16,967 nt of DNA, taken from NCBI GenBank assembly GCA_028291485.1, contig JAQGHZ010000545.1, positions 1 through 16,967 of the forward strand, in the 5' to 3' direction. Under the pieces are notes generated by a model. It saw only the letters and a program-made list of their open reading frames with translations. It did not search any database and had not been told where the DNA came from. This DNA is from Rubritepida sp. Lineage in GTDB: Bacteria > Pseudomonadota > Alphaproteobacteria > Acetobacterales > Acetobacteraceae. Of the stretch, positions 14,773-16,967 are shown piece after piece. Within the stretch, counting starts at the first letter, position 1. Each line of letters starts with the position of its first letter. The position numbers and the translations under genes are program-made.

Positions 14773-15861
14773 TCAAGTCATGCCAATACGCATTCCGAGT
14801 GAAGCTCGGCCCCCCACGACCGACCGGGCGATTGCGGCGAGATGCGGATGGTGCGTGAAGAACAGTACCTGCGTGGACTGCGCGAGCTCCGCCAGCACCC
14901 GGAAACCCGCCTCGGAGCGCTCGTCATCGAAGTTGACGAACAGGTCGTCCGCCAGGAACGGGAGTCTGACGCCGACGGCGATCGACTGTTCCACGGCTGC
15001 CAGCCGTAGCGCCAGAAACAGCTGGTCCGTCATCCCTTCGCTCATCGCGCCGACCTCAACCACCGTCCTGCCATCGTCGCGCAGGCCCAGCAGTCGCGGC
15101 GCCGGCCCGTCGCTATCGATCCGGAGAGCGGCGTAGCGTCCTAACGTCAGAGTCGAGAACAGCGTGCTGGCCCGCAGAAGCATCGGATTTTGGTAACGCT
15201 CACGGTACTGCTCGATCGCCCAGCGTAGGGTGACTGCCTGCGCGCGCTTCAGGATGTAGTACTCCGCGAGCACCCCTAGTTCGGCGCGCGACTGCTCGGC
15301 AGCGCTTGTCGCGTCAACTGCCGGACCTCCTTCTGCCTCGGGGCGTTCGAGAGCACGTGCTTGCGCAGGGGAAGCCAACGGTCCGCTCGTTGGGATCGCG
15401 CCGCTGCGATCTCGTCGGGGGATACCGCTGCTCCCGACGCGAGCTGCCGCATTTGCAAGACGAGCGTGGCCGCTTCGTCGAGCGACCGGGTTGCCGACTG
15501 CTCCTCGCGCGCGATCTCGACGGCTAGGTCTGTCAGGGTGGCTCGCGCGTGGTCTATCTCGTCCTGTGCAAGCCGGGGAAGTACGAGCAGGCCCTCAGCG
15601 TCGCCGGCCAGGGGGCTAGGCGCGTCAACGCCTGGTTCAGCGACGACGCGGCGAGGTCCGCTTTGCGCTGGGCCGAAGCACAGCGCGCATCCACGTCGGC
15701 GCCCAGCGCTCGGGCCGCGTCGATCGACGTCGCGATCGCCTTGAGTTCTGGGCGCTGTTCGCTGACAGCGGCTTTGCCCGAAAGCGCCTCCCTCCTGCGC
15801 GCGAGATCCTCCTCACTCTCCGTAATCTGGGTAAGCGTCCGGTGAAGGCCCTCGTGTGTTT
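14773..15861 (-). pseudogene. YhaN-like (SbcC/SMC-type) ATPase, decayed remnant
   Basis: Three consecutive minus-strand frames carry parts of one large ATPase. From about 15855: coiled-coil-like ITESEEDLARRREALSG up to LTRLAPW. After a frameshift near 15610: GDAEGLLVLPRLAQDEIDHA and on to DRWLPLRKHVL. Then, in a third frame, the C-terminal part: VLAEYYILKRAQ and RWAIEQYRERYQNPM, MSEGMTDQLFLALRLAA (ABC signature-like), LPFLADDLFVNFDDERSEAG (Walker B) and QVLFFTHHPHLAAIA (the H-loop). The order matches YhaN-type AAA proteins, which have about 1100 residues. The Walker A half and several hundred middle residues are missing. It abuts the IS66 transposase, so insertion or deletion by that element is likely. 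The family includes DNA-repair ATPases, but this copy cannot function. Confidence 0.78.
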
Positions 15862-16736
15862 TCAGGCGGCCACGGCGGCGGGTGGCGGAGGAGCTTTCCA
15901 GTTCCACGGCAACAGCTGATCCAGCCGTGATGCGGGATGGTCGGCGATGCGTCGCAGGACATCGGCGAGCCAGGCTCTCGGGTCAACGTCATTGAGCCTG
16001 GCGGTGATGATCAGGCTGTAGATGGCGGCGGCGCGCTCCCCTCCGCGATCAGATCCGGCGAACAGCCAAGCCTTTCGGCCAAAGGCCACGCCACGCGGCG
16101 CGCGCTCGGCGGCGTTGTTGGTCATGCAAATGCGGCCATCATCCACGAACCGTGTGAATGCGGCCCAGCGCTTGAGCATGTAGTCCATGGCGCGCGCAAT
16201 ATCGTTGTGCCGCGACAGTCTGCCGCGCTCGATGCGCATCCACTGCTCGAGCTCCGCCACCAATGGGGCGATCCTGTCGCGCCGGATGCTTAACCGCTGC
16301 TCCGCCGGTACGCCGTTGATCTCGCGCTCGATGGCAAAGATGGCGTCGATCCGCCGCACCGCCTCGATGGCGACCGGCGCTTTGCCGATATCGACCAGGA
16401 CGAACAGCTTGCGCCTGCCATGCGCCCAGCAGCCCGCTTCCAGGACCTGCCCCGGCTTGCGGTCGGGTAGATAGAGATCGTTGAACCCGGCATAGGCATC
16501 GGCCTGCAGAATGCCCGCGTAGCCCGCCAAGTGCCGGTTGGGATGCACCGCGGTTCGATCCGCTGAGAAATGGAACAACGCCGCTGGCGGTGCTGGTCCG
16601 GCGAAGGGCCGATCATCGCGCACATAGGTCCACAATCGGCCCGTGGTGGTGCGCCCTTTGGCCAGGACCGGCACCGTGGTGTCGTCGCCATGCAGACGCC
16701 CCGCTGCCATCACATGCCTGCTGATCAGTGGTCCGG
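15862..16736 (-). mobile_element. IS66-family transposase (TnpC), truncated at both ends
   Basis: The minus-strand frame from GTG 16713 (283 residues; homology begins near 16734 with PLISRHVMAAGRLHGDDT) is the catalytic part of an IS66 TnpC transposase. The three acidic residues of its DDE site are visible: Asp in HGDDTTVPVL, Asp in LQADAYAGFNDLYLP, and Glu in NNAAERAPRGVAFGRKAW. The C-terminal FAGSDRGGERAAAIYSL motif is typical. The N-terminal zinc-finger half (some 200 residues), the tnpA and tnpB partners and both terminal inverted repeats are missing. On the left, host ATPase sequence begins within about 15 bases of its stop; on the right, an IS3-type gene begins within 20 bases. It is therefore immobile by itself. 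Confidence 0.85.
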
Positions 16737-16749
16737 GGGAAATGTTAGT

Positions 16750-16967
16750 TCATGATCGACGCCGGTGCGACAGTTGAAGTGGTCGGCGGTGGCGGCTGAG
16801 TCTGGATAGACGCCACAGCAGCGTCTGTGGCGCGGGGGCGCTGTAGCCAAGCGCCGAATGCGGCCGGATCGCATTGTAGTGCCGACGCCAGCCCTCGATC
16901 ACCACCTTGGCCTCCGCCAGCGTGTAGAACACCTCCCCATTGAGCAGTTCGTCCCGCAGCCTCGCGT
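16750..16967 (-). mobile_element. IS3-family transposase OrfB, C-terminal end (partial)
   Basis: The frame is open from the right edge of the window and ends at 16750-16752. It reads ARLRDELLNGEVFYTLAEAK, then VVIEGWRRHYNAIRPHSALG and YSAPAPQT, the highly conserved end of the integrase-type (rve) transposase of IS3 elements, containing the last part of the DDE domain. The remainder of the element lies beyond the window. Its 3' end should be within a few dozen bases of 16742, where IS66 homology stops, so this element may have inserted into IS66. The terminal repeat could not be identified from one end. Confidence 0.85.

Overview
The window is GC-rich with strongly GC-biased third codon positions, and its gene families (Ada-AlkA-AlkB cluster, Bug/TctC receptor, YhaN-type ATPase, IS66 and IS3 elements) fit an alphaproteobacterium. 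My best guess is a Hyphomicrobiales/Methylobacterium-like organism; this is inference from gene content, not a tested placement. No rRNA, tRNA or CRISPR array was recognised.

Layout. 1-334: the 3' end of an NAD(P)HX dehydratase gene (+). 598-889: a frameshifted remnant of a Bug/TctC solute receptor (-). 1139-1906: a secreted HExxH protein of unknown function (+). 1907-2407: no confident gene. 2408-3331: a protein with two HARP-like repeats (-), apparently cut by an in-frame TAA with a coding-looking tail after it. 3594-5381: a polytopic membrane protein resembling GT-C glycosyltransferases (+), probably missing its N-terminus. 5645-6562: the C-terminal half of dnaK (-) with an in-frame TAG. 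6735-14454: an intact-looking alkylation-damage island. 14458-14772: spacer. 14773-15861: a decayed YhaN-like ATPase (-), abutting a truncated IS66 transposase (15862-16736) and an IS3-type transposase that runs off the right edge.

The centre of interest is the 6.7-14.5 kb island. It encodes a full-length Ada methyl-sensor/activator, AlkA (with a +1 G frameshift), a conserved-looking Cys-rich protein of unknown function, AlkB, an 83-aa protein of unknown function, a second and a third MGMT-type methyltransferase, a further 2OG-Fe(II) oxygenase, and three SnoaL-like proteins. A degenerate 29-bp motif, with core GCAAGnnnCGGAGT preceded by a GATTTGAAA-like half, lies upstream of six transcription units. 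Every copy points the same way as the gene that follows it. The copy before the second MGMT gene matches the E. coli-type Ada box AAT-N6-GCAA exactly. I infer that this is the local Ada operator and that the SnoaL-like proteins, the 83-aa protein and the Cys-rich protein are members of the Ada regulon. These are the strongest candidates in the window for undescribed alkylation-defence functions.

Both flanks are rich in broken genes (Bug receptor, dnaK, YhaN, IS66, the split HARP-like gene), as expected of an accessory region assembled by recombination, while most genes inside the island keep their catalytic residues.
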